A DNA stretch of 64,000 bases from DAIQRJ01 sp963708795 (GTDB lineage Bacteria > Actinomycetota > Actinomycetes > Propionibacteriales > DAIQRJ01), in NCBI GenBank assembly GCA_963708795.1, contig CAVPUH010000005.1, forward strand, positions 162,868 to 226,867, read 5' to 3'. The first letter of the stretch is position 1. Each line of letters starts with the position of its first letter. A program made the translations under genes and the position numbers. This document shows positions 35,024 through 44,452 of the stretch, piece by piece. The notes below the pieces were generated by a model that was not told the DNA's origin, did not search any database, and saw only the letters and a program-made list of their open reading frames with translations.

Positions 35024-37852
35024 CTAGCGCGTCGTGGACGTCTCGAGTGCCTCGTCCAGCACGGCGACGAGCCGGTCGGCATCGGTGTCGTTCACGACCA
35101 TCGGTGGCTTCATCTTGATCACGTTGTGGTGCGGCCCGTCCGTGGAGAGAAGCACACCGGCCTGACGGGCACGCTCGACAACCGCGCTTGCCATCGCGCC
35201 TGCCGGAGCTCCTTCGTCCGTTCGCAGTTCGACTCCCAGGAACAACCCCGACCCGCGCACGTCGTAGACCATGGTGTGCCGATCGGCCAACCTGGTCAGG
35301 GAATTCTTGATCGAGGTTCCGAGCGTCGCGGCGTGGGACTGCAACCGCTCGTCCTCCACGACGCCGAGCACCTCGACGGCCGCGGCGCACGACACCGGGT
35401 TCCCGCCGAAGGTGTTGAAGTACTCCATCCCGTTGGCGAACGCATGGGCGATCTCGGGAGTCGTGACGACCGCGCCGACCGGATGGCCGTTGGCGATCGG
35501 CTTGCCCATCGTCACGATGTCGGGGACGACCTCACCCAACTCGAAGCCCCAGAACACCTCACCGAGACGACCGAAGCCGACCTGCACCTCGTCGGCGATG
35601 CACAGTGCACCATGCGCCCGGGCCTCGCGGTACGCGCCTTGCAGGTAACCGGCGGGCAGCATCACCTGCCCGGCGACGCCGAGGACTGATTCGGCGATGA
35701 ACGCCGCCGGCTGACACGACCCAGCCGCCGCACCCACCGTTGACGCGTCGGCCGCCACGACCGGGACCGGGCACTGCCGGACATGATCCGGTCGCCCGGT
35801 ACCCCCGGGGCCGTCGAACTTGTAGGGCGAGATGTCGATGAGCGATTGCAGATTGCCGTGATAGGCGTGGTCGAGCACGATCACGTCGCGGCGCCCGGTG
35901 TGGGTGCGGGCCAACCGGAGCGCCAGGTCGTTCGCCTCGCTGCCGGAGTTGACGAGGAACACCACGTTCAGGGGGTCGGGCAAAGTGGCGGTCAGGCGGC
36001 GTGCATAGGAGACGAGGAGGTCGTGCAGATACCTCGTGTTCGTGTTGAGCCGGCTCATCTGATCGGCTGCGGCACGAACGACGCGGGGATGGGCGTGCCC
36101 GACGTGGCACACGTTGTTGACGAAGTCGAGGTACTGCCGGCCCTGGTCGTCGTAGAGGTATTGCCCGCGACCACGCACGATGCGAAGCGGCTCGCGGTAG
36201 GCGATGCTCTGCGCCGGCGACGACGACACGCGTCGGGCCCGGAGCAGATGATCGTGATCCCACGGTGGATCGGCGCGAGCCCCGGTGCCGATTCCGAGGA
36301 CCAGGTTGGGGTCGGGTGAGACCGACTCCCACAGTTCGCGTTCGGACTCGGCGGCGACGCCTGGTGCCTCGGTCGAGCGGCGGCCGAGGTCTGTCGTGAT
36401 GAGCTGGAGATGCAGATGTGGTGACCAGTCACCGTTCTCGGGCCGACCGCCGACCCGGCCCAGCCGATCGCCCCGGGCCACCCGGTCGCCGGGCTTCCGA
36501 GCGAGGGTCGACGCGGTGGACAGGTGACCGTAGAGGGTCCAGAACGTCGTGTGCCGATCGGTCTCGTGGCGCAGCACGAGCACGCCGCCCCAGTCCCGAG
36601 GCTGCGGGCGGACGGCGACGTCGTCGACCGTTCCGTCCAGCGGAGCGAGGATCTCCGCACCCTCGGGCAGGAAGACGTCGATGCCGAGGTGGAGCGTTCG
36701 CCGCTCGTCGTCGGCTTCGGTGGCGAACGCGTCGCCCGAGTACACGTTCCGGTTCTCCAGGTATCGCCCGAGCCCTGGCGCGGACACATCGACGTCGGTG
36801 TCGACCGGGCCGGATGACCAGTCGATGATCGGCGCCGTGCTGAGGTCGGCGGCGCACACCGGCCCGGACGGATGCGTGAGGAGGTGCCGGCGGACCTCGG
36901 TCGCACCCTCCACCGCCTCGTAACCGCACACGGCGCGCAGGCGGGGCACCTCGAGCACGTCGGGCACGATGCCCAGACGATCGAGAAGAGCGTGGACGCC
37001 GTCCTGGCTGATCAGCAGGTAGTCGTTGTCGGGCTGCTCCCGGCGCCGGCGGTCGGCCATCGTCACACTCATCGCCAGCCGGGTCCGGACGAGGTCGGGG
37101 ATGAGTGCGATCTCGGCTGCCGACAGCGGTGTCGTCGCGTGATAGCCGCCCACCACGGCGAGCAGTGCGCGAGTCGGGTACCGCGATCTGGCCATCGCGT
37201 ACGTGGCGGCGACCGCGAGCCCGCAGACGCGCGGTGCGACGCACAGGTCGCCGAAGTCGACCAGACCGGCGAGATCACCCTGCGCATCGACGATGACGTT
37301 GTGCTCGTTCGCGTCGTTGTGGACAGCCTGCTGTGGCAGCGTTCGGAGAGCCGGTCGGCTCCGTTCACGGAAGCGGGTGAGGATCGCGCGGGTGGTCTCG
37401 TCGGGGGCATCGTCCGCGAGGTCGTCCGCGGAGGCCATGTTCCACGGCGTCGGCATCCCGACGCCGGGTGCGTGAAAGTCCACCAGGGCCCGATCGACCT
37501 GCGCGACCAGGCGTCCGAGATCCGTGAGCGTCTCGGGCGTCGGATCGTCGACCTCGGCCAGGGGACGGCCGGGTACCCAGGTGAGGACGCGCACGATTCC
37601 GTCGTCCACAGAGACCCGCGTCGAGCCGTCGGTCGCGGCCACCGGCCGCGGCATCGAACGTCCGGGCAGGCGGTCGGCGACCCGGACCATGGCGGCGTCC
37701 ATCGCGTCGAGACGGCCCGCGTCCGTGTCCTGCCGATGGACCTTGACGAGATGGTCGCCACAGGCGAAGTTGAGGTCGAGTTCGCCGGGCAGCGCGACCA
37801 GTGGTTCGCGCAGCGCGTAGGCGGCGAGCAGCGCCGCTTCCAACGTCACCAT
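35024..37852 (-). CDS. Trifunctional fusion: APH-type kinase, M23 peptidase, class III PLP lyase/aminotransferase
   Basis: A single 942-residue frame joins three domains. Residues about 10-320 are an APH-type kinase (catalytic loop VHNDANEHNVIV with Asp180 and Asn185, metal Asp in VDFGD). Residues about 370-490 are an M23 (LytM-like) zinc peptidase fold with HLGID (His388, Asp392), LYGHLS and HLHLQL (His479, His481). Residues about 540-942 are a class III PLP enzyme (NSGSEANDLALRLART, HAYHGN, IADEVQVGF, Schiff-base Lys784 in MGKPIANGHP). In animals the homologous kinase and phospholyase are separate proteins that phosphorylate 5-hydroxylysine and eliminate phosphate, or act on phosphoethanolamine, and fused bacterial relatives are known. 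The substrate here is unknown. Flanking genes are a secreted SH3 protein and a PNPOx-like protein. Confidence 0.88.
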   Translation of the reverse strand: MVTLEAALLAAYALREPLVALPGELDLNFACGDHLVKVHRQDTDAGRLDAMDAAMVRVADRLPGRSMPRPVAATDGSTRVSVDDGIVRVLTWVPGRPLAEVDDPTPETLTDLGRLVAQVDRALVDFHAPGVGMPTPWNMASADDLADDAPDETTRAILTRFRERSRPALRTLPQQAVHNDANEHNVIVDAQGDLAGLVDFGDLCVAPRVCGLAVAATYAMARSRYPTRALLAVVGGYHATTPLSAAEIALIPDLVRTRLAMSVTMADRRRREQPDNDYLLISQDGVHALLDRLGIVPDVLEVPRLRAVCGYEAVEGATEVRRHLLTHPSGPVCAADLSTAPIIDWSSGPVDTDVDVSAPGLGRYLENRNVYSGDAFATEADDERRTLHLGIDVFLPEGAEILAPLDGTVDDVAVRPQPRDWGGVLVLRHETDRHTTFWTLYGHLSTASTLARKPGDRVARGDRLGRVGGRPENGDWSPHLHLQLITTDLGRRSTEAPGVAAESERELWESVSPDPNLVLGIGTGARADPPWDHDHLLRARRVSSSPAQSIAYREPLRIVRGRGQYLYDDQGRQYLDFVNNVCHVGHAHPRVVRAAADQMSRLNTNTRYLHDLLVSYARRLTATLPDPLNVVFLVNSGSEANDLALRLARTHTGRRDVIVLDHAYHGNLQSLIDISPYKFDGPGGTGRPDHVRQCPVPVVAADASTVGAAAGSCQPAAFIAESVLGVAGQVMLPAGYLQGAYREARAHGALCIADEVQVGFGRLGEVFWGFELGEVVPDIVTMGKPIANGHPVGAVVTTPEIAHAFANGMEYFNTFGGNPVSCAAAVEVLGVVEDERLQSHAATLGTSIKNSLTRLADRHTMVYDVRGSGLFLGVELRTDEGAPAGAMASAVVERARQAGVLLSTDGPHHNVIKMKPPMVVNDTDADRLVAVLDEALETSTTR

Positions 37853-37876
37853 CCCGGCGAGCCGATTCCCGTGTGG

Positions 37877-38908
37877 CTAGTAGACGGTGACGTGGACGTG
37901 GTCATAGTGGTTCGCCGTGGCGGAGCCGCGATCGGACATGCCACGCCATCCCTCGCCGGAGCGCTGCACCGTCCAGATCCGCTGCGACCAGATCACTTCA
38001 CTGACGCCGAGCGAACTCGCGTTGGCGCGCGCCCAGGCGCTGATCGCATTGCCCAGTCCACTGTTGCCGCCGATCATGATGTCGACCGCATGGCCGCTGG
38101 CGTGCTCGCCACCGCCGCCGACCCCGCCGTAGGCCGTGACCGAGGGGAACGCGGCGCAGACCGCGCGATGCACCTTGATGGCATTGGAACTGAGTCCGGA
38201 TTCGACTGCGGACCCGCTCGGGCAGGCGGCCGTGGAGGACCGGCCGGGGGAGGGCGACGTCGTCGACTCGGGCTTGTCCTTCGCGACGTAGGCAGAGCGC
38301 ACCCAGCCGGTCCTGCCGTTCACCTTCACCGCCCGCCAGTCACCGTCGGTCAACGACGTCACATCGAGGCGGGTCGCCCGATCGAGGACGGTGATGAGCC
38401 GGGCATCGAGCGACGGCCGGCTACGGAGATTCAGCGCGGTCGTCGCGTACCGGTGGCCGACGACGGTGGCGGTCGCCGCCGCCTTCTTCTGTGCCGCGCG
38501 CCGCGCGGCCCGCCGCTCGGCTTGCTTCCTGGCCGCCGCCTTCTGGGCCGCCGCGCGCTTGGCTGCTGCTGCCTTCGCGTGGGCTGCCGCCAACCTGGCC
38601 GCGGCCTTCTTCTTCGCGACATCGGCAACGTCGACGGCCGCATCGGACACGACGGCACTCGCCGAGGGCAGCAGGGACGACGGCGGGGCCAGCGCGTCCC
38701 GGTCGGTCGATCTGCTGGCCCGGGCGTCCGTTCGCGACACGGTCTGGAGGTCGGACGACTCGGCGTCCCCCGGAGCAGCCGCGACGACATCGCCGTGGCG
38801 GGGCCCGGTCGCGGCCGTGCTGATGAGCAGGAGCGCCGGCAGAGCAACCGCCACCGCGATGCGGCGCCGTCGGGGCGACCTCAGCCGAGCGTGGTTGCCT
38901 TTCGTCAC
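37877..38908 (-). CDS. Secreted SH3-domain protein with Ala/Lys-rich coiled coil
   Basis: The GTG at 38908 with AGGAG upstream gives 343 residues. A basic N-terminus and hydrophobic helix (RRRRIAVAVALPALLLIS) form a signal peptide or anchor. Residues about 95-150 are a Lys/Ala/Arg-rich repeat, probably a long helix. Residues about 155-205 are a bacterial SH3 domain (ALNLRSRPSLDARLITVLDR, WRAVKVNGRTGWVRSAYV). The C-terminal 120 residues (HASGHAVDIMI, SEVIWSQRIWT, ANHYDHVHVTVY) resemble the actinobacterial ARB_07466-like C-terminal domain, with HxxGxAxD and DHVHV patterns like a metal peptidase-related fold. It likely acts at the cell wall. Its stop lies 24 bases before the fusion gene's start, suggesting an operon. 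Confidence 0.8.
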   Translation of the reverse strand: MTKGNHARLRSPRRRRIAVAVALPALLLISTAATGPRHGDVVAAAPGDAESSDLQTVSRTDARASRSTDRDALAPPSSLLPSASAVVSDAAVDVADVAKKKAAARLAAAHAKAAAAKRAAAQKAAARKQAERRAARRAAQKKAAATATVVGHRYATTALNLRSRPSLDARLITVLDRATRLDVTSLTDGDWRAVKVNGRTGWVRSAYVAKDKPESTTSPSPGRSSTAACPSGSAVESGLSSNAIKVHRAVCAAFPSVTAYGGVGGGGEHASGHAVDIMIGGNSGLGNAISAWARANASSLGVSEVIWSQRIWTVQRSGEGWRGMSDRGSATANHYDHVHVTVY

Positions 38909-39090
38909 ACGAGCTCCTGGACAGAGTTGGTGGTCGACCGTCGTGTCCGTCACCGGGTACGACGGGCCGATGGAGTGCCGGTCAGGAGGGCCTCACGCAA
39001 CCACAGGTGGGGGTCGTTGTCACATCGTCGCGAGGGAGGGACGTAGCGCGGCGCGGCTGATTGTCGGCGCTCGTCGGTAGACCGATCCCT

Positions 39091-40041
39091 GTGAAACCAC
39101 GGGACGCATCCGACGCGGGCCACTCGCTGCCCTCGCCCGATGCGTCCGTGGACGACGCGCGCATCGCGGAGGTGTTGCTCGCGATGGGCAGACCGCTGAC
39201 GGTTGCGCGTCGACTCGCGGGGTCAGCGTCGGGTTCGGGGGTCTTCGAGATCGGGACGGGTCCGACGAGCGCGGTGCTCAAGCTCACCACACAGATCGGC
39301 TGGCGAGAGGCCGCTCGCCGAGAGCTCCGGTGCTACCGCGAGTTGGGTGGACGGCTTCCGGTGAGGATGCCGCGTCTCCTCGACGCCGTGGACTCCGACA
39401 GCGTCACCGCCATGCTGCTCTCGGCTCACGAACCAGCGCCGCCGGCGGACCGGTGGACGTCAGCGCAGTGGATCGACGTCGCCGCGCAGCTCGGTCGCCT
39501 GCAGACGACCGCGGAGCGGCCGTCGCTTCCTGCGCCGGATTGGTTGGCCGCCGCCGTGCGCAACGGACCGCCCGAAGGCGCACGTCGCTACTGGCGGGGC
39601 ACCGACGCCGCCGATGCCGCCGCGCGCGTGCTCGACTCCGGTCCGTGGCTCGAACGGGCGATGGCCGGGTCACCGTCCTGCCTCGTCCACGGTGACTGCC
39701 ACGTGGGCAATCTCCTGCTCGACGGGGACGGGTGCCATATCTGGGCGGATTGGCAGGTCGTGGGTGTCGGTTGCGGAGAGGCAGACCTCGGCTTCCTGTG
39801 GGTGCGAGCCGAGACGGACGGTGCGACGTTGCCGCGCGCGGCCATGCTCGAGGCGTACGCGATGGCCCGGGGCACTGACCCGGACGTCAGCAGGAACGCC
39901 GCTCATGCGGCTGAAGCGGCGATCCTCGCATTCGCCTGGCCGGAGTACGCGAGCTGGAATGACCAGCCGGCTCGCGACCGCATCACCCGGCGCCTGCTCG
40001 TTCTCGTCGAGAGCGCGGCGGTCGGCGTCCTGAACACCTAG
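39091..40041 (+). CDS. Aminoglycoside phosphotransferase (APH) family kinase
   Basis: The GTG at 39091 is the more natural start, and a TTG at 39061 is in frame. About 316 residues show AVLKLTTQIGWREAARRELRCY (nucleotide-binding Lys and helix C), the catalytic loop LVHGDCHVGNLLL, and the metal-binding region IWADWQVVGVGCGEADLGFL. This is an APH-family small-molecule kinase with an unusual WADWQ in place of the common (I)DWE. The substrate is not evident. Its TAG stop overlaps the stop of the convergent mshB gene within one CTAG. Confidence 0.8.
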   Translation: MKPRDASDAGHSLPSPDASVDDARIAEVLLAMGRPLTVARRLAGSASGSGVFEIGTGPTSAVLKLTTQIGWREAARRELRCYRELGGRLPVRMPRLLDAVDSDSVTAMLLSAHEPAPPADRWTSAQWIDVAAQLGRLQTTAERPSLPAPDWLAAAVRNGPPEGARRYWRGTDAADAAARVLDSGPWLERAMAGSPSCLVHGDCHVGNLLLDGDGCHIWADWQVVGVGCGEADLGFLWVRAETDGATLPRAAMLEAYAMARGTDPDVSRNAAHAAEAAILAFAWPEYASWNDQPARDRITRRLLVLVESAAVGVLNT

Positions 40042-40950
40042 CCGATCCCGGCGAAGAGATCGTTCTCCAGGCCCGTGTCGGGATCGAGCGGACCGGGCGT
40101 GCCCTGGACGAGGATGAAGTACTCGTTCTGCCATAGGTCGAACCCGCCGTCGGCTTGGAAGAACGGGCCGTCCGGAGTGATCTGGCTCCCGTGGGCCAGC
40201 ATGGCCTCGAGTTTCAGCGGAGCGAGTGTGGGGGCGTGGATCCTGGCCGACAGGTCGGCGTCCGCCGTGACCTTCATGCCGAGGTTGCCCTCGGGGTCCG
40301 CACCTTCGAACGTGGTGGTGTCTCCGGCGGCCCTCAGTTCCCGTAGCCAGCTGCGCATCTCCGACTCGGAGTTCGCGGTCCAGTAGATCTTGGTGATCGT
40401 CCACGGCTCGCCCAGGTCGGGCCGGACCACGCCGATCCCGGCGAGTGCCGCCGCATACATCGCGACCCGGTGCGACTGGATGTGGTCCGGGTGCCCGTAA
40501 TTGCCGAACTCGTCGTAGCAGACCAGCACCTGCGGCCGGACCTCTCGGATCACCGCGATCAGGTCTTCGGCGGCTGACAGGAGGTCGGCTCGCCAGAACG
40601 TGCCGGCCTTCACCTCCGCGGGGGCGGTTGCGTAACCGCTCTCGTCGAAGACCATGCCCGAGTCGCGATAGCGGCCGGCGCCGCCCAGGAACCGGTGGTC
40701 GGTGACGCCGAGGATCTTCATGGACGCTGCGAGCTCCCCGATCCGGTGCTCGCCCAAGCGCGTCGTCGCGGTCGCTCGCCAGATGGGCCAGGTCGGGAAT
40801 CAGCACCTCGCCCTCCTCGCCGAGCGTGCAGGTGACGAGCGTGACGCCCGCGCCTTCGGCGACGTAGCGCGCCATCGCCAAGCCGGTCTGGATCGTCTCG
40901 TCGTCGGGGTGGGCATGCACGAGCAGCAGGCGGCGGTCCGGGTGATCCAT
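40038..40950 (-). CDS. mshB: MshB-type GlcNAc-Ins deacetylase (mycothiol biosynthesis), one frameshift
   Basis: From ATG 40950 the protein starts LLLVHAHPDDETIQTGLAMA, with the AHPDDE zinc and catalytic motif (His14, Asp16, Asp17), then VTCTLGEEGEV. A surplus base near 40760 shifts the frame, after which GEHRIGELAASMKILGVTDHRFLGGAGRYRDSGM and the second zinc motif NYGHPDHIQSH follow to the stop at 40038. This is the PIG-L deacetylase family, and the GAGRYRDSGM segment and overall pattern fit MshB, which deacetylates GlcNAc-inositol in mycothiol synthesis. Mca (mycothiol conjugate amidase) is the alternative. Expected length about 303 residues. Confidence 0.75.
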
Positions 40951-41196
40951 GGTGGTCAGCCTACGAACCCGGTTCGGCACGCATGGTCGGGGCCAGCGCG
41001 TGGCGCGACCGGCGACGGCCCGGGCTGGCGATGGCGACGTCAGCTCGTGGCCGACGGCTCGACGGCGGCCCTTGCGGTCACAGTCGTATTCGACGCCGTT
41101 CGTTCATCGAGGGAGCACTGGCCGGACACCGGGGTGGTCTAGATTCGTGGCCCGGGTGCCGGGACTGGCCGGTCATCGGAGCTTCGCGGAGGCGGC

Positions 41197-42240
41197 ATGC
41201 GTGCGGTGACCGTTGAGCCCGGGACCCCGGGCTCACTGCGCGTCGAGGACGTTCCCGAGCCAGCCGCCGGGCTGGGGTCGGTGGTGGTCGAGGCGCTGGC
41301 GGTAGGCATCTGCGGCACGGATGCGGAGATCGCCGACGGCGGATACGGATGGGCGCCGCCCGGGCGAAGTCGGCTGATCCTCGGCCACGAGTCGCTCGGG
41401 CGCGTGATCGATCCGGGTGCGAGCGGGTTCAGCGTGGGTGAGCATGTCGTCGGCATCGTGCGCCGCCCTGATCCGCTGCCGTGCCCACACTGTGCTGTCG
41501 GCGAGTGGGACATGTGCTCCAACGGGGGTTACACGGAGCGTGGCATCAAACAGGTCGACGGCTTCATGTCCGAGCGCTGGCGAATCGAACCCGAGTACGC
41601 CGTACGAGTGGATCCGGCGTTGGGTGTGCTCGGGGTCCTGCTGGAGCCCACGACGGTGGTGGCGAAGGCGTGGGACCACATCGCCGCGATCGGCCGGCGC
41701 ACGTTCTGGGATCCGCAGACGGTGCTCGTCATCGGGGCCGGTCCGATCGGGCTGTTGGGTGCGTTGTGCGCTGTACAAGCAGGGGCCGAGGTCCATGTGC
41801 TGGATCGGGTCGCCGCCGGGCCGAAGCCGGCGTTGGTGAAGGAGCTGGGTGCCGGCTATCACACCGGCGCGATCGCTGACGTCGGATTCCGGCCGGACGT
41901 CATCCTGGAGTGCACGGGGGTGACGGGCCTGGTGCACGAGGCCGTGGCCTGCCTCTCCCCGGGCGGGATCGTCTGCCTCACGGGGGTTGGTTCTCCCGAG
42001 GCCAGCGGAGAGCCGATTGCGGCGCTGGCCACCCAAGCCGTGCTGGGCAATCTCGTGGTGTTCGGGTCGGTGAACGCCAACCGTGGGCATTACGACAAGG
42101 CGGCCGGGGTGCTGGCCGCGGCTGACCGGAGCTGGCTCGAGCAACTCATCACTCGTCGAGTCGGTCTCGAGGACGCTCGCTCTGGGTTGGAGCGCACGCC
42201 CGAGGACATCAAAGTGATCGTGGAGGTCACCAGGCGATGA
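41197..42240 (+). CDS. Glucose 1-dehydrogenase-like medium-chain dehydrogenase
   Basis: The 347-residue zinc-type MDR protein has the N-terminal catalytic domain with ICGTDAEIADGGYG (zinc Cys), LILGHESLGRVIDPG (His-Glu), the CPHCxxxxxxxC structural zinc cluster (CPHCAVGEWDMC), and a NAD(P)-binding loop VIGAGPIGLLGAL. The C-terminal pattern NANRGHYDKAAGVL is that of the glucose dehydrogenase family (PF16912). It would oxidise glucose or a related sugar or alcohol with NAD(P). The gene is followed 52 bases later by the flavoprotein and may be its cotranscribed partner. Confidence 0.85.
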   Translation: MRAVTVEPGTPGSLRVEDVPEPAAGLGSVVVEALAVGICGTDAEIADGGYGWAPPGRSRLILGHESLGRVIDPGASGFSVGEHVVGIVRRPDPLPCPHCAVGEWDMCSNGGYTERGIKQVDGFMSERWRIEPEYAVRVDPALGVLGVLLEPTTVVAKAWDHIAAIGRRTFWDPQTVLVIGAGPIGLLGALCAVQAGAEVHVLDRVAAGPKPALVKELGAGYHTGAIADVGFRPDVILECTGVTGLVHEAVACLSPGGIVCLTGVGSPEASGEPIAALATQAVLGNLVVFGSVNANRGHYDKAAGVLAAADRSWLEQLITRRVGLEDARSGLERTPEDIKVIVEVTRR

Positions 42241-42292
42241 ATCTCGACCGCTCGGCCGCGCCAAGGTGCGCCCGCTGATGACGGAGGATCCT

Positions 42293-43706
42293 GTGACCGT
42301 GTTGGTGATCGGCGCCGGCCCGGCAGGTACTGCCGCCGCGCTCCAAGCGGCCGAGCTCGGTTCCAGCGTCGTCCTCCTCGAGTCCGACCAGGTCGGCGGA
42401 ACCAGCCTGAACCGTGGGCCGGCGCCGGTGCGCACGCTCGCCCGCGCCGCCCGACTGGCCCGGGACTGGTCGTCCTGGGAGCAGTTCGGGCTCCGCGGTC
42501 AACCGCCGGTTGCCGACCTGGAGGCGGTGCTGGCCAACAGCGCCCGAGTGGCTCAGTACGCTCACGACAAGAAGAACCTCGCTGGTCTCATGCGCGGGCT
42601 CGGGATCGAGTTGATCGAACATCTGGGCCAGGTACGACTGACCGATGCGCACACGGTGAGTGCCGAGGGCGGGGGCACGTGGAGCGCGGACCGGATCATC
42701 ATCGCGGTCGGCGGAAGGGCCGCACCACTTCCCGTGCCGGGCGGGCAGTTGGCCTTGACCTACGCCGACCTTCGCAGCCTGCAGGCTCTCCCCGGTGACG
42801 TGATGGTGGTCGGTGGTTCCGACACGGGGTGTCAGATCGCATCGATTCTCACCGACTTCGGCGTCAGCGTCCGACTCCTCGAGTTCGGCCCCGCCCTGGT
42901 CGGTCTGGCCGACCCCGACGTCTCAGCGGGACTGCGGATCGCGTTCGAGGGCAAGGGGATGCAGGTCCTCACCGGCGCACGGGTCACCGCACTCGAATCC
43001 CGCAGGCGAGCGGACCCTCGTGCAGTACCTCCATGACGGCGAGCAGGCTCAGGTGGAGGTCGGCGCCGTGTTCGCCGCCGTCGGTTGGCCGGCGAACGTC
43101 GACGGTCTCGGGCTGGCGGCGGCCGGTGTCACCCACGACGGGATGGCCATCGGCGTGGACGAGTTCCTCCGCACGAATGTCGAGAGCATCTTCGCCATCG
43201 GCGACGTCAACGGCCGTTCCAAGCTGGTCCAGACCGCGCGATTGGAAGGCCGCGTCGCTGGATGGAACGCCGTCCACGGGCCGTCTCGCCGGCCGAGGTA
43301 TGACGTCGTTCCCAGTGGCAGCTTCACCGATCCGGAGTACGGCGCGGTGGGGCTCACCGAACCTCAGGCTGTGATCGAGCACGAGGTCGCCATCGGCATC
43401 GCCCGCTATGACGACCTGTTGCGGCCAGTCGCCGACGGGCATCCCGACGGCTTCTGCAAGCTGATCGTCGACCGCTCCAGCCACCTGATCCTCGGCGGCC
43501 ACGTCCTCGGCGAATACTCCGCCGAGACCGTGCAGGTCGTCGCCACCGCGATCAGTGCCGGCATGACCGTCGAGCAGGTGGCCGACATGCAGTTCGCTTT
43601 CCCGACCTTCACCGAAGCGGTCAGCATGGCCGCCCAGAAAGCCTGCCGCGACATCGGCATCGGTCACTTCCCCATCGCCTGGAGCTACCTCGGCGAGGAC
43701 ACGTGA
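42293..43706 (+). CDS. Lipoamide dehydrogenase-like flavoprotein without redox cysteines, one frameshift
   Basis: GTG 42293 follows GGAGG at 42283-42287 and gives VTVLVIGAGPAGTAAALQAAELG, the FAD-binding start. The position of the CxxxxC disulfide is GGTSLNRGPAP, so both cysteines are replaced (Ser38, Pro43), and the C-terminal catalytic HxxxxE is replaced by FAFPTFTEAV. FAIGDVNGRSKLVQTARLEG and the dimerisation domain are otherwise typical. One surplus base near 43010 splits the gene, with about 470 residues in total. It cannot work as a thiol reductase. Relatives lacking the cysteines, such as mycobacterial LpdA, reduce quinones, which is the best guess. Confidence 0.8.
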
Positions 43707-43720
43707 CCGCCGACCGTGTT

Positions 43721-43832
43721 CACGTGATGTTCACCGACCGGGAGGTTTGACGGCCCGGCGTGGGTACGACAGGCTCAAGCCCGGAGATCAGTCGTGACAG
43801 TTGTGGCTGGTGTGCACATTGACACGTGATGT
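43721..43832. repeat. Direct repeat CACGTGATGT before the redox operon
   Basis: The ten bases CACGTGATGT occur at 43721-43730 and 43823-43832 in the 170-base region between the flavoprotein and the operon starting at 43877. Each contains the palindromic core CACGTG. They may be binding sites for a regulator of the operon. I know of no specific one. Confidence 0.3.
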
Positions 43833-43876
43833 CGGGGCACCGCCTCGATGAGCGTGTCGCGTCCCTCGGAGGAACC

Positions 43877-44425
43877 ATGACGGCACCAGACCCAGGGGCT
43901 CCACGACCAGGTGTGACGGTCGGCCCGACCAGCGAGTTCAGCCTCTTCTTCCGAGTGAAACCGGGCGAAGGCCCCGTCCTGCGCTCCGCACTCACGGCGC
44001 TGCAGGACACCCCGGGGTACCGGGCAGGGGACTACGGGATGGCGGTTGCCACGATCCACGAGGCTCGGTTCGTCCTGTTCGACGACGACACCCGGCTGGC
44101 CTTCATCACCAGCTTCGACGGTCCGTGGGATTCCTACATGGACGACTTCTTCACCTCGGGGCCCACGCTGGAGCTGTTCGCCGCGATCTTCCAGCACGTC
44201 GAAGGCTTTGACGGGCTACCCGACATCGCCGCGCTGAAGGCGTTCATCTTCGGCGCGCAGCAGACTGCCGCGGCGTACGCGCGAAACTATCCGGGGACGG
44301 TCAAGGAGATCAGGAAGGCTCAGCGTGTCAACGCTGCGTTCCAGCAGGTGCTCGATCGACCCGATGCGGGAGAGGCGTTGCAGCACCCGGCGCTCAGCGC
44401 GTTGTTGGACGAAGCCAGTGACTGA
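43877..44425 (+). CDS. Unknown protein, probable dimeric alpha/beta-barrel fold, first in redox operon
   Basis: ATG 43877 has GGAGG just upstream and gives 182 residues. The pattern FSLFFRVKPGEGPVLRSALTAL, MAVATIHEARFVLFDDDTRLAFITSFDG and FFTSGPTLELFAAIFQHVEGF suggests two ferredoxin-like beta-alpha-beta units, the fold also used by Dyp peroxidases and chlorite dismutases. No haem ligand or cofactor motif is certain. I do not recognise a named family. Its place before DUF4331, Dyp peroxidase and sulfite-oxidase genes suggests a partner in the same process. Confidence 0.65.
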   Translation: MTAPDPGAPRPGVTVGPTSEFSLFFRVKPGEGPVLRSALTALQDTPGYRAGDYGMAVATIHEARFVLFDDDTRLAFITSFDGPWDSYMDDFFTSGPTLELFAAIFQHVEGFDGLPDIAALKAFIFGAQQTAAAYARNYPGTVKEIRKAQRVNAAFQQVLDRPDAGEALQHPALSALLDEASD

Positions 44426-44452
44426 TCCGGTCACCGATTCGCGGGATCGCTG

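Noticed and set aside
36872..39046. 724-codon plus-strand frame
   Set aside because: Antisense of the kinase-M23-PLP fusion and the SH3 protein, both with catalytic and domain motifs; the frame is a GC-driven shadow.
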